In this document: piece by piece, positions 14,107-21,361 of the stretch
Layout of the letters: every line of letters begins with the position of its first letter
How positions within the stretch are numbered: position 1 is the stretch's first letter
Assembly: GCA_018896765.1 (NCBI GenBank)
Contig: JAHILZ010000077.1
Span: forward strand, 1 to 33,012
DNA length: 33,012 nucleotides
Reading direction: 5' to 3'
Source: Patescibacteria group bacterium
GTDB lineage: Bacteria > Patescibacteriota > Minisyncoccia > JAHIHE01
Position numbers and translations under genes: made by a program
Notes under the pieces: generated by a model
What the model was told of the DNA's origin: nothing
The model's database searches: none
The model's input: the letters and a program-made list of their open reading frames with translations, nothing else

Positions 14107-15135
14107 ATGGGATCAAAAATACCAGCGCAAATATTGGAAACAGAATTAAGTAATCAAATAGAAAAAGCAGAAATGATACTTGATAAGCCACCGGGTAAAG
14201 TCAGAAATATCTACAGAATAGATTATTGCGACGATAAACTGCTAATGGCAGTGATGCCAAGGCTAAGTAGTGATGATTTTGTTTTGCCTTGTATAGCAAA
14301 TATTATAGATGAAGTGCGAAATGCCACATCTGTATTTGCTTTTACGCAAATTTTAAAAGGATTGCCAAATCATCTGATAGCTCATGGTAGCCAAATTGAT
14401 AAATATCTCCCTATTGATTTGCGCGGCAATGCCAAACTTCAAAGCGTGGCTATGGTTGTAAAGAAGCTTACAATCAGCGATATTGAATGGATCTGGCGCG
14501 GATGGCTTGCCGGTTCCGGAGAACGGGTTTATGCCAAAACCGGAGAAATCTGCGGCATCAAATTAAGGCCGGGACTTTTTCCCGGAGCAAAACTTGAACG
14601 GCCTATACTTACGCCGACAAGCAAGGCCCAAGAAGGACATGACTTGCATCTTACTTATCAAGATGTAATAGCAAAGTATGGGAAAGGGTACGAACTCTTA
14701 TCCGGCAAAGCTTATCAGAGATTAGTCGATCATTGCGCTAATGTGGAAATAATTGCAGCGGATTCAAAGTGGGAAATTAGCACGGATTTGATTTTGGCGG
14801 ATGAAATATCGCCAGACTCCTGTCGTTTTTGGTACATGGAAGATTGGCTGAAAGCGATAGGAAACAAGCAAGCTCCGCAAGGCAGAGATAAACAGCCGGT
14901 GCGAGATTATGCCGCAACTATTAAAACTCCGTTTACTGATAGTGAAGGAGAAACAATTGTCGGCCTCGGAAATCTTGATCCGGCTAATTTGAAGCACGTC
15001 GCATTTGTCCACGGAATAACGGTTCCGACAAAAGTGGTTAGAGATACCAAAGCGCGATATCTTGATTTTTTTAATCGCTTCACAGGAATGCCACTGAAAG
15101 AGTTCCAGCGGGATGCAATGGGAATAAACATATGA
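14107..15135 (+). CDS. purC: SAICAR synthetase (PurC), long ADE1-like type
   Basis: PurC joins aspartate to CAIR in purine synthesis. The 342-residue protein (ATG 14107, with AGGTG at a proper distance; TTG 14101 is too close to it) is longer than the 230-240-residue bacterial form and more like the eukaryotic ADE1 type. Motifs: GKVRNIYRIDY (about 29-39, nucleotide-binding start), SSDDFVLP, VVKKLTISDIEWIWRGWLAGSGE, the substrate segment PILTPTSKAQEGHD and LADEISPDSCRFW near residue 233. The C-terminus (RDYAATIKTPF and onward) is less familiar. No other purine gene is near. It has its own promoter, structured leader and terminator, so it appears individually regulated. Confidence 0.88.
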   Translation: MGSKIPAQILETELSNQIEKAEMILDKPPGKVRNIYRIDYCDDKLLMAVMPRLSSDDFVLPCIANIIDEVRNATSVFAFTQILKGLPNHLIAHGSQIDKYLPIDLRGNAKLQSVAMVVKKLTISDIEWIWRGWLAGSGERVYAKTGEICGIKLRPGLFPGAKLERPILTPTSKAQEGHDLHLTYQDVIAKYGKGYELLSGKAYQRLVDHCANVEIIAADSKWEISTDLILADEISPDSCRFWYMEDWLKAIGNKQAPQGRDKQPVRDYAATIKTPFTDSEGETIVGLGNLDPANLKHVAFVHGITVPTKVVRDTKARYLDFFNRFTGMPLKEFQRDAMGINI

Positions 15136-15146
15136 ATTTTGAGTCA

Positions 15147-15216
15147 AGGCATTTAATCCAAATTTTTTGGCAAACAAAAATCGCCATAAATTGCGGATTG
15201 ATGCCTCTTTTTTTTT
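15147..15216 (+). terminator. Terminator of purC
   Basis: AGGCATTTAATCC (15147-15159) pairs, with a 2-nt internal mismatch, with GGATTGATGCCT (15195-15206), followed by CTTTTTTTTT. A GGC...GCC pair sits in the loop. Its far side is equivalent to the hairpin flank after R2 at 8231-8259. Confidence 0.6.
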
Positions 15217-15239
15217 GCTTGTCATTCATTTTGTAAAAA

Positions 15240-15275
15240 TATCAATAATTTATGCTCCAGCTGATTTTATTGATA
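15240..15275 (-). repeat. 36-bp dyad repeat R4
   Basis: On the minus strand it reads TATCAATAA, centre AATCAGCTGGAGCATAAA, TTATTGATA. It is the same sequence as R5 and the same family as R1-R3 but in opposite orientation. Confidence 0.85.
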
Positions 15276-15280
15276 TTTTG

Positions 15281-15335
15281 AAAATCATTCTTAATTCAAT
15301 AAAAATATTTTTCGCAACTTAAAATCGTCATCAAT
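15281..15335 (-). pseudogene. 3'-end remnant of a second Cas2-like gene
   Basis: The minus strand of this interval matches the last roughly 45 coding bases of the Cas2-like gene (GATGATTTTAAATTGCG...) and about 10 bases past its stop codon, with a few substitutions. It encodes the DDDFKLRKIFLLN-like C-terminus. It lies between R4 and R5, as the intact gene lies between R1 and R2. It is an internally deleted copy. Confidence 0.8.
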
Positions 15336-15341
15336 TTAACT

Positions 15342-15377
15342 TATCAATAATTTATGCTCCAGCTGATTTTATTGATA
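15342..15377 (-). repeat. 36-bp dyad repeat R5
   Basis: Identical to R4, 66 bp away. Its outer flank (AAATTTTAACCTTTGG on the plus strand) corresponds to the flank of R3. Further on, TGTAAAAATATCA (15411-15423) looks like the start of another repeat, broken off after five bases. Confidence 0.85.
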
Positions 15378-15560
15378 AATAAATTTTAACCTTTGGTTTT
15401 TTGTTTATTTTGTAAAAATATCAGGTTTAATGCTTAAAAATGGCTTGCGTTTTGTTAAATTGATAATGCCGCGGAATTTCTAATGGGGTTTTCGACTTTT
15501 GACCCCGTTAATTGGATTGTAAAAACAATCCAAAATCCCAAAGAATTTTATTTAACAGGG
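15378..15560. other. Non-coding stretch with hairpins
   Basis: No gene is seen. It contains a truncated sixth dyad repeat (about 15411-15423), GGGGT...ACCCC (about 15485-15506) and a perfect GGATTGT-AAAA-ACAATCC hairpin (about 15513-15530). TTTAACAGGG, a word repeated at 16063-16108 and 21594-21660, sits just before the next promoter. Confidence 0.4.
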
Positions 15561-15588
15561 TTGACAATTTATGAATTTTTGTTAAGAT
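15561..15588 (+). promoter_or_regulatory. Promoter of the winged-helix gene
   Basis: TTGACA (15561-15566) and TAAGAT (15583-15588), 16-bp spacer, followed by AAGGAGG at 15608-15614. Confidence 0.6.
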
Positions 15589-15622
15589 TTAAGCAGTAAA
15601 ATTAAATAAGGAGGAACGCGTA

Positions 15623-15970
15623 TTGAACAAAATTTTTAGAAGCATTGAAACCGATGATAATCTGACAGAAGGGAAAGCAAAACTGGAGGCGACAAATAAA
15701 ATGCTTGTCTGTTTTGCAGGCAGTTCGCACAGGAGGACGATTCTAATATTTCTTTCGTGCGGATGCGGAGAAAAAAATGTATCCGACATAACAAAAGGTA
15801 TCGGAGAAATATTATCAAGCAATCAAAAAATTAATATTAAACAGACCCTTGATCGTTTACAGAAAGACGGTTTAATTGAGGAGGATGAAAAAAATATTAA
15901 ATTAACGGGAAAAGGAAAAGAACTGGCAAAAATTTTTGACATTAACAGGAAAGTTTATGGGGATATTTGA
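15623..15970 (+). CDS. Small winged-helix DNA-binding protein (115 aa)
   Basis: The start is TTG at 15623, chosen because AAGGAGG lies 8 nt upstream and a promoter precedes it. The middle and C-terminal part look like a winged helix-turn-helix: SSHRRTILIFLSCG (helix 1, about 34-47), KNVSDITKGIGEILSS (about 51-66), then NIKQTLDRLQKDGLIEEDE as recognition helix and wing entry, KNIKLTGKGKELAKIF as the wing and final helix. This is an ArsR/MarR-like layout. The CGCGEK segment could bind metal but only two Cys are close together. It has its own promoter and terminator. Target genes unknown; argS follows but is separately placed. Confidence 0.65.
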   Translation: MNKIFRSIETDDNLTEGKAKLEATNKMLVCFAGSSHRRTILIFLSCGCGEKNVSDITKGIGEILSSNQKINIKQTLDRLQKDGLIEEDEKNIKLTGKGKELAKIFDINRKVYGDI

Positions 15971-15997
15971 GGCGCTAAGCAGCTCGCCTCTTTTTTT
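15969..15997 (+). terminator. Terminator of the winged-helix gene
   Basis: GAGGCG (15969-15974) pairs with CGCCTC (15985-15990), followed by seven T, at the stop codon. Confidence 0.8.
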
Positions 15998-16062
15998 ATT
16001 TTCACTTTTACGCTATACTTACTTTAGGTAGTGAGATTATATTTTTAGCGTTGTTTCGCTTG

Positions 16063-16108
16063 ACCCTGTTAAATCCGCCCTAGGCGGTGCGAAGCAATTT
16101 AACAGGGT
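16063..16108. repeat. MITE-like inverted repeat, ACCCTGTTAAAT type
   Basis: ACCCTGTTAAAT (16063-16074) and ATTTAACAGGGT (16097-16108) are perfect inverted repeats around CCGCCCTAGGCGG and GCGAAGC. The same arms occur in part at 15550-15560, 21491 and 21594-21660. Confidence 0.6.
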
Positions 16109-16187
16109 TGATATTCGCGATGATTCGCTCAATATTCGCATTGCGTAAATCCGCTTCTACAATTTCCTAGAAGCGAAAAAGGCGCGA

Positions 16188-16205
16188 ATCCCGAGTACTC
16201 GGGAT
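16188..16205. repeat. 18-bp perfect palindrome before argS
   Basis: ATCCCGAGTACTCGGGAT with GCGAA on both sides. It covers the ATG at 16204, so that ATG is unlikely to be the argS start. A near copy (TCCCGAGTATTCGGGA) is at about 25402-25417. Confidence 0.6.
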
Positions 16206-16248
16206 GCGAATGGTTGCGAAAGAAGTTTTATTCAAAATACTTGGATAT

Positions 16249-17979
16249 ATGCATAAAAAACAGATTCACGATTTAATCGAAAAAGTTTTGAAAGATTTAG
16301 GCATTAGCCAGATGCCGAGTTTTAGCGTATCTTATCCGCCGGAAGCTAAGTTCGGCGATTATACGACCAATGCCGCGTTGATTGCGGCGAAGATTTTGAA
16401 AAAAGCGCCGATGGAAATAGGGGAGAAAATAGTATCAAGTATCAAGTATCAAGTATCAAGTATGGGAAAAAAAGGAATAATTAGAAAGATAGAGGTTGCG
16501 CCGCCGGGGTTTATAAACTTCACCTTGAAGCCAGAGGTTATTCAGAAAAATTTAGCGAATATTTTAAAACAAAAAGATAAATATGGGAGTTCTAAGGCGG
16601 GGAAGGGAAAAGTCGTGGTGATAGATTATTCACAGCCGAATATCGCCAAGAGAATGCATGTTGGCCATCTCCGTTCAACGATCATCGGCCAGGCGATTTA
16701 TGACATTTATAAATTAGAAGGATATAAAATTAAGGGTGTCAATCATATAGGCGATTGGGGTACGCATTTTGGAAAGCTGATTTATGCTTATAAAAATTTT
16801 ATAGATAAAAAAGCTTTGAAGGAAAATTTTATTCAGGAAATGAATCGGCTTTATGTTGATTTTAACGCGCGAGCAAAAGAAGATGAGAAATTAAATGATT
16901 ACGCGAGAGAGGAAACCAAGAAATTTCAGGAAGGCGGCAAAGAAAATGTGAAAATTTGGAAATATTTTGTCCGGGAAAGCATGAAGGAATTTGATCGCAT
17001 TTATAAAATTATTGGAGTAAAAATAGATTATACTTTGGGCGAGAGTTTTTATCAGCCGATGTTGAAAGGAGTTATTTCCGAAGCTTTAGAAAAAGGCATT
17101 GCGATTCATTCTCAGGGCGCGGTGATTATTCCGCTTGATAAATATAATTTGCCGCCGTTTATGATTCGGAAAACCGATGGCGCTACGCTTTACGGCACTA
17201 CCGATTTAGCCGCTGTAAAATATCGAGTCAATAAATGGAAAGCGGATAAAATTATTTATGTGGTTGCCAACGAGCAAGCCGGGCATTTTCAACAGCTTTT
17301 TAAAGCAGGAGAGCTTATGGGTTATATAAAGGGCGGAATAGCGGAGCATGTAAAATTCGGAATGGTGCTGGGCGCTGACGGCAAGAAATTCTCCACTCGC
17401 GAAGGGAAAGTGATACTTTTGGAAGATCTTCTTGGCGAGGCGATTGGCCGCGCGAGAAAAATCGTGGAAGAAAAAAATCCGAAACTTTCGAATCGTGAAA
17501 AGGAAAAAATCGCCAAAGCGGTCGGCATCGGCGCGATAAAATACAACGATTTATCGCAAAATCGCTTGACGGATATTACTTTTAATTGGGATAGAATGCT
17601 GGATTTTCGGGGAAACTCGGCGCCGTATTTGCAATATGCTTACGCGCGGATAAAAAGTATTTTGAGAAAATCAAAAGCTTCAAAAGGATTTAAGCTTGAT
17701 TCAAAATTATTAAAAAACGAAAAAGAGCTGGCGGTTTTGCGGCAATTGGCTATTTTTGATGAAATTATTGAACGAGCGGGACAAGAACGCATGCCAAATA
17801 TTATAGCCGATTATATCTATAAACTGGCGAATAGTTTTAACGCGTTTTATGAAAATGTTCCGGTGCTTGGCGCGGAGAAAGATGTGCGCTTTGCGCGTCT
17901 TGGCCTGATTTCGGGAGTGGCGATTGTGATAAAAAATGGATTAAAATTATTGGGGATTGAGACGCTGGAGAGGATGTAG
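16249..17979 (+). CDS. argS: Arginyl-tRNA synthetase
   Basis: Class I synthetase for tRNA-Arg; 576 residues from ATG 16249. The frame opens at 16204, but those codons are palindromic repeat DNA and do not resemble the family. Motifs: the N-terminal Add-1 domain (MHKKQIHDLIEKVLKDLG, PPEAKFGDYTTN), HIGH-like HVGHLRST preceded by DYSQPNIAKRM, GDWGTHFGKLI, KMSKS-like KKFSTREGKV, and the C-terminal anticodon-binding helices (YLQYAYARIKSIL, ANSFNAFYENVPVL). Residues about 61-72 (VSSIKYQVSSMG) are encoded by a 7-bp tandem repeat (16431-16463) in a linker. There is no Shine-Dalgarno sequence. The exact start is not certain. Confidence 0.94.
   Translation: MHKKQIHDLIEKVLKDLGISQMPSFSVSYPPEAKFGDYTTNAALIAAKILKKAPMEIGEKIVSSIKYQVSSMGKKGIIRKIEVAPPGFINFTLKPEVIQKNLANILKQKDKYGSSKAGKGKVVVIDYSQPNIAKRMHVGHLRSTIIGQAIYDIYKLEGYKIKGVNHIGDWGTHFGKLIYAYKNFIDKKALKENFIQEMNRLYVDFNARAKEDEKLNDYAREETKKFQEGGKENVKIWKYFVRESMKEFDRIYKIIGVKIDYTLGESFYQPMLKGVISEALEKGIAIHSQGAVIIPLDKYNLPPFMIRKTDGATLYGTTDLAAVKYRVNKWKADKIIYVVANEQAGHFQQLFKAGELMGYIKGGIAEHVKFGMVLGADGKKFSTREGKVILLEDLLGEAIGRARKIVEEKNPKLSNREKEKIAKAVGIGAIKYNDLSQNRLTDITFNWDRMLDFRGNSAPYLQYAYARIKSILRKSKASKGFKLDSKLLKNEKELAVLRQLAIFDEIIERAGQERMPNIIADYIYKLANSFNAFYENVPVLGAEKDVRFARLGLISGVAIVIKNGLKLLGIETLERM
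16431..16463 (+). repeat. 7-bp tandem repeat inside argS
   Basis: AGTATCA four times plus AGTAT. Since 7 is not a multiple of 3, a gain or loss of one unit would shift the argS frame. The same words make up non-coding spacers elsewhere (for example around 11676-11735). Confidence 0.9.
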
Positions 17980-18059
17980 AGAGTATAGTAAGGTTTACTG
18001 ATTTCCTAAAATCTTCTATTGAGAGGGGGAACGATCAGCAAGGGAATAATACAATTCTC

Positions 18060-18091
18060 AAGGACAGTCCTTTCGGAAAAGGACTGTCCTT
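18060..18091. repeat. Perfect 14-bp hairpin after argS
   Basis: AAGGACAGTCCTTT (18060-18073) and AAAGGACTGTCCTT (18078-18091). Each arm is itself nearly palindromic. No T run follows, so it is not a classic terminator. Confidence 0.6.
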
Positions 18092-18118
18092 GACTTGCAG
18101 ACAGGCGAGTGCGAGGGG

Positions 18119-18147
18119 TTGACGATTTATAAATCTTTTATTATAAT
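18119..18147 (+). promoter_or_regulatory. Promoter of the zinc-ribbon gene
   Basis: TTGACG (18119-18124) and TATAAT (18142-18147), 17-bp spacer, 17 bp ahead of the start codon. Confidence 0.65.
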
Positions 18148-18164
18148 ATATTTGAGGTGAAAAA

Positions 18165-18356
18165 ATGGTCACTATATTTGATCTTTTGCATATAGCAAAA
18201 GATCCCGAAAACCCTTATACAGGGATAAAATGTAAATGCGGAGGTGAAATATTTAAGAATCCTCATAGCGCCAAAGGGGTGCCTTCGTATCAGTGCAATA
18301 AAGGCACTGACGGATTTTCTGAGGAAGAGTTTAAGGCGCTTAAAGGCCCTCCGTAG
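18165..18356 (+). CDS. Small zinc-ribbon-like protein (63 aa)
   Basis: ATG 18165 is preceded by GAGGTG at good distance and a consensus promoter, and followed by a strong terminator, so it is very likely a monocistronic gene. The protein has KCKCGGEIFKNP (cysteines about 23 and 25) and a third Cys in YQCNKG (about 44), resembling a degenerate zinc ribbon, then an acidic end (FSEEEFKALKGPP). I recognise no family. Three cysteines may be joined by His34 as a fourth ligand; this is inference. Possibly a small regulatory or RNA-binding protein. Confidence 0.65.
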   Translation: MVTIFDLLHIAKDPENPYTGIKCKCGGEIFKNPHSAKGVPSYQCNKGTDGFSEEEFKALKGPP

Positions 18357-18367
18357 TTGCTTGCCAT

Positions 18368-18407
18368 AGCTGCTGAAAAATAAAAAAAACAGCAGCTTCT
18401 TTTTTTG
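18368..18407 (+). terminator. Terminator of the zinc-ribbon gene
   Basis: AGCTGCTG (18368-18375) and CAGCAGCT (18390-18397), followed by TCTTTTTTT. Confidence 0.8.
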
Positions 18408-18439
18408 TAACTTAGTTCTTATTGAAATAGTTTTTATTT

Positions 18440-18535
18440 TCTGTCATTCCGATTTGCCCGCTGGCAAAGAGGAATCCCTTAGACACGAAAAAATAGCAAA
18501 TATAAGCGATTTCTCCCTATGGTCGAAATGACAAA
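18440..18535. repeat. Dispersed TGTCATTCC-type repeat
   Basis: It begins TGTCATTCCGATTTGCCCGC and ends GGTCGAAATGACA, so its ends TGTCATT/AATGACA are inverted. It belongs to the dispersed family also seen around 8505, 21362 and 23162. The rest of the stretch 18408-18644 shows no gene. Confidence 0.5.
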
Positions 18536-18644
18536 TTTGTTTATTTTCGCAATAATGGAGAGAATTATTACTATTTCAACAAAAACTATTTATTTCATAA
18601 TCGGATAAAATGAAAATTAAGAGATTAAGATTTTAATATTCATT

Positions 18645-19106
18645 ATGATACGAGAAAAATCCGCCGGGGCGGTTATTTTTCGCCGCGAGGACAAAAAAAT
18701 TAAATACTTATTGCTTCATTACGAGTCCGGGCATTGGGATTTTCCGCGCGGGCATATTGAGCGCGGCGAGACGGAGCAGCGCGCGGCGGCGCGGGAAACA
18801 GAGGAAGAAACCGGGATTAAAAAAATAAATTTTGTTTCCGGTTTTCGAGTTTCAGTTTCATGGTTTTATCGGAAAAAAATCGGAAAAAAAATGCTGATGA
18901 GCAATAAAACCGCGGCGCTTTTTTTGGCGCAAACCAAAGCGCGCCAGATTAAAATTTCCGACGAACATATCGGTTGTAAGTGGCTGGTTTTTGATAAAGC
19001 TGTTGAACAGCTCACATTTATTCAATCAAAAAAAATATTGGAAAAAGCAAATGTGTTTTTGATGGAAAAGCGGGGCTTAGAGTTTATGGCAGTTGACATA
19101 TTTTAG
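18645..19106 (+). CDS. Nudix hydrolase (Ap4A-hydrolase-like)
   Basis: The 153-residue protein has the Nudix box GX5EX7REXXEEXGX: GHIERGE followed by AARETEEETG (about 36-57), complete with the catalytic REXXEE. It begins EKSAGAVIFRRED and has LLLHYESGHWDFPRGH, features of bis(5'-nucleosyl)-tetraphosphatase-type members that cleave Ap4A or related dinucleotides; WDFPRGH is typical of them. The C-terminal helix (LTFIQSKKILEKANVFL) is also usual. Substrate is an inference. ATG 18645 lacks a Shine-Dalgarno sequence. The last codons overlap the promoter of secE. Confidence 0.88.
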   Translation: MIREKSAGAVIFRREDKKIKYLLLHYESGHWDFPRGHIERGETEQRAAARETEEETGIKKINFVSGFRVSVSWFYRKKIGKKMLMSNKTAALFLAQTKARQIKISDEHIGCKWLVFDKAVEQLTFIQSKKILEKANVFLMEKRGLEFMAVDIF

Positions 19107-19121
19107 CCATTGTTATATAAT
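19093..19121 (+). promoter_or_regulatory. Promoter of secE-nusG
   Basis: TTGACA (19093-19098) and TATAAT (19116-19121), 17-bp spacer. The -35 lies inside the end of the Nudix gene. Confidence 0.75.
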
Positions 19122-19134
19122 GGATTCAGACAGT

Positions 19135-19156
19135 AAAACCCAAGCGAGGGTTTTTT
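19135..19156 (+). terminator. Attenuator-like hairpin in the secE leader
   Basis: AAAACCC (19135-19141) and GGGTTTT (19148-19154) with a 6-nt loop and trailing T, starting only about 8 nt after the expected transcription start and 55 bp before secE. It could cause premature termination. Confidence 0.5.
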
Positions 19157-19211
19157 AAAATCCCCGGCTAAACAATGGTTGGCTTGAGTCAGCAATGCTT
19201 AAAAGAAACAT

Positions 19212-19409
19212 ATGAATATTATAGAAAAACAAATTAATTTTTTAAAGGAAGTAAAAACAGAACTTGCCAAAGTTACTTTTCTTTCAAAAGAGGACTTGGT
19301 TAAGAATACGGTTTCTGTTATTTTAGTCAGTCTGGCGTTTTCCGTTTTTTTAGGCGGGGTAGATTACGTTTTTATGTATTTAATTAAGACGTTTTTATTG
19401 AAAATTTAA
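19212..19409 (+). CDS. secE: Preprotein translocase subunit SecE
   Basis: SecE clamps SecY in the membrane. The 65-residue protein has the short bacterial form: amphipathic start with the conserved FLKEVKTELAKVTFLSKEDL (about 10-29, where W-P is common and F-L stands here), then one membrane segment (TVSVILVSLAFSVFLGGVDYVFMYLIKTFL, about 33-62). It is followed after one base by nusG, the classical secE-nusG-rplK-rplA order, which supports the call. Nearly every transcript must pass the attenuator-like hairpin upstream. No Shine-Dalgarno sequence. Confidence 0.92.
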   Translation: MNIIEKQINFLKEVKTELAKVTFLSKEDLVKNTVSVILVSLAFSVFLGGVDYVFMYLIKTFLLKI

Positions 19410-19410
19410 T

Positions 19411-19953
19411 ATGTCAAAACAAGTACAACAAGGCAAGAATTGGTACGCAATTCACACTTATTCGGGTTATGAAGATAATGTGACGCGAAATTTAATGCAG
19501 CGCATCGAATCTATGGGCATGGAGGATAAAATTTTTAATGTTTTGGTGCCAAAAGAAAAGAAAATTAAGATTAAAGCGGGAAAAAGAAAAATTATCGAGG
19601 AAAGAATTTTCCCCGGTTATGTTTTGGTTGAGATGGTTGTTACCGATGACTCTTGGTATGTGGTCAGGAACACGCCAAACGTTACCGGATTTGTCGGATC
19701 GGGTACGACTCCTACCGCGGTTTCGCCGGAAGAAATAGAAGTTATAAAAAAGAGAATGGGTGTTTCGGAGCCTAAATATAAAATTGACGTGATTAAAGAT
19801 GACGCCGTGAAAATTGTCGACGGTCCTTTTAAGGGATTTGACGGCAGGGTAAGCGAAGTGGATGAAGAAAAAGGAAAGATAAAAGTTTTAGTCTCTATGT
19901 TCGGCAGAGAAACGCCGATTGAACTTGATTTTCTTCAAATCAAAAAAATTTAA
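19411..19953 (+). CDS. nusG: Transcription antitermination/elongation factor NusG
   Basis: NusG binds RNA polymerase and couples transcription to translation and Rho. The 180-residue protein has the NGN domain (WYAIHTYSGYEDNVTRNL at 11-28, FPGYVLVEMVVTDDSWYVVRNTPNVTGFVG about 68-97) and the C-terminal KOW domain (VKIVDGPFKGFDGRVSEVDEE, about 132-152). It ends with the usual ELDFLQIKKI. The gene starts one base after the secE stop, so translation is coupled. Complete and typical. Confidence 0.97.
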   Translation: MSKQVQQGKNWYAIHTYSGYEDNVTRNLMQRIESMGMEDKIFNVLVPKEKKIKIKAGKRKIIEERIFPGYVLVEMVVTDDSWYVVRNTPNVTGFVGSGTTPTAVSPEEIEVIKKRMGVSEPKYKIDVIKDDAVKIVDGPFKGFDGRVSEVDEEKGKIKVLVSMFGRETPIELDFLQIKKI

Positions 19954-19954
19954 A

Positions 19955-20065
19955 TCATTTTAACATTTAAACATTTTAACATTCTAGCAGAATTAAGTTT
20001 TAGTAAAATATTCAAAAATATTTATGTGTTAAAATGCTAAAATGTTATTATGCTAATATGAATTT
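19955..20065. repeat. Spacer repeat before rplK
   Basis: About 108 bp with strong similarity to the spacer before rplA (20495-20605): AACATTTTAACATTTAAACA at the left, TTTTAGTAAAATATTCAAA in the middle, GTTAAAATGCTAAAATGTTA at the right. Each folds back on itself. Both end with TATGAATTTATG, in which the last ATG is the start codon. Confidence 0.75.
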
Positions 20066-20494
20066 ATGGCAAAACAAATAAAAACTAAAATCAAGCTTCA
20101 GATTCCCGCGCTAAAAGCGACTCCGGCTCCTCCGGTTGGTCCGGCGCTTGGACAGCACGGACTTAATATTCAGGATTTCTGCGTGAAATTTAACGCCGCG
20201 ACCAAAGCGATGGCCGGGGATATTGTTCCCGTGGAAATAACCGTTTTTGTCGATAAAACTTATACTTTTATTCTCAAAACTCCTCCGGCGGCCGAATTGC
20301 TCAAAAAAGCCGCGGGAATAGAAAAAGGTTCCGGCGAGCCCAATAAGAAGAAAGTCGGGAAAGTGACGAATGAACAGATCAGGGAAATAGCGGAGAAAAA
20401 AATGAAAGATTTGAATGCCAATGATATCGAAGCCGCGATGAAAATTATTAAAGGCACGGCGAGGAATATGGGGTTGACCGTGGAAGATAAATAA
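20066..20494 (+). CDS. rplK: Ribosomal protein L11
   Basis: L11 forms the GTPase-associated stalk base on 23S rRNA. The 142-residue protein is full length. It starts with KTKIKLQIPALKATPAPPVGPALGQHG, in which the flexible proline-rich hinge APPVGPALGQHG is unmistakable, and DFCVKFNAATK. The C-terminal rRNA-binding domain contains KVTNEQIREIAEKKMKDLNA and ends IIKGTARNMGLTVED. The usual PAAKLLLK segment reads PAAELLKKAAG. No Shine-Dalgarno sequence. Confidence 0.97.
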   Translation: MAKQIKTKIKLQIPALKATPAPPVGPALGQHGLNIQDFCVKFNAATKAMAGDIVPVEITVFVDKTYTFILKTPPAAELLKKAAGIEKGSGEPNKKKVGKVTNEQIREIAEKKMKDLNANDIEAAMKIIKGTARNMGLTVEDK

Positions 20495-20605
20495 AACATT
20501 TTAACATTTAAACATGTTAACATTTTAACAAAATTAAATTTTAGCAAAATATTCAAAGATATTTATGGTTAAAATGTTAAAATGCTAATATGTTAATATG
20601 AATTT
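20495..20605. repeat. Spacer repeat before rplA
   Basis: Second copy of the spacer described before rplK, with a dozen or so differences. Its right end again places TATGAATTTATG at the start codon. Confidence 0.75.
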
Positions 20606-21289
20606 ATGCGATCAAAAAGATACAAAAATTTAGAGAGTAAAGTTGATAAAACAAAAATTTACGATATTGACGAAGCTTTTAAAATTTTGAAAAATTTAGC
20701 AAGCGCGAAATTTGATGAAGCGGTTGAAGTTCACGTCAAGCTGGGAATTGACGCCTCGAAAGCCGATCAGGCAATCAGAGGAATGGTCAGTTTGCCGCAT
20801 GGCGCGGGGAAGACAAAAAGAATCGCTGTTTTCGCGGAAAGCGCGAAAGGAGAAGAAGCAAAAAAAGCCGGAGCCGATATAGTCGGCGGGGAAGATTTAA
20901 TCGCAAAAATAAAACAAACCGGAAAAATCGAATTTGATATCGCGGTGGCCACTCCCGATATGATGAAAAAATTGGCTCCGATCGCCAAAATTCTTGGTCC
21001 AAAGGGCTTGATGCCTTCTCCAAAAACGGAAACCGTGACTATGGATATCGCCAAAGTCGTCGGCGAGCTAAAAAAAGGCAAAGCTGAATTTCGTTCCGAT
21101 GATTCGGGAAACGCGCATATTTCTATCGGGAAAATTTCTTTTGATCCCGCGAAGCTCAGAGAAAACTTTATTGAATTTTTGAATACTTTAAAAAACACCC
21201 GGCCCGCTACTACAAAAGGAGAGTTTATTAAAGGAGTGGCGATCTCTACCACAATGGGTCCGGCTTTAAAAGTAAACCCCCGCGCCTAA
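20606..21289 (+). CDS. rplA: Ribosomal protein L1
   Basis: L1 binds the mobile L1 stalk of 23S rRNA and often represses its own operon. The 227-residue protein has AFKILKNLASAKFDEAVEVHVKLGID (start of domain I), RGMVSLPHGAGKTKRIAVFAE, and the domain II part with GPKGLMPSPKTETVT (about 131-145). It ends with the family signature GPALKVNP. No rplJ/rplL follows; the locus ends in a repeat region. No Shine-Dalgarno sequence. Confidence 0.97.
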   Translation: MRSKRYKNLESKVDKTKIYDIDEAFKILKNLASAKFDEAVEVHVKLGIDASKADQAIRGMVSLPHGAGKTKRIAVFAESAKGEEAKKAGADIVGGEDLIAKIKQTGKIEFDIAVATPDMMKKLAPIAKILGPKGLMPSPKTETVTMDIAKVVGELKKGKAEFRSDDSGNAHISIGKISFDPAKLRENFIEFLNTLKNTRPATTKGEFIKGVAISTTMGPALKVNPRA

Positions 21290-21361
21290 AATAATCTTAT
21301 TGTTTATAATTAAAATATTTTTGAATAAATTTACTTTAAGGAAAATTAATATTACTTTTTC

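Noticed and set aside
16204..16248. Earlier argS start at 16204
   Set aside because: The ATG is part of a perfect palindrome, and the extra 15 residues do not look like ArgS.
18060..18091. Hairpin as the argS terminator
   Set aside because: The stem is strong but no T run follows on either side close enough.
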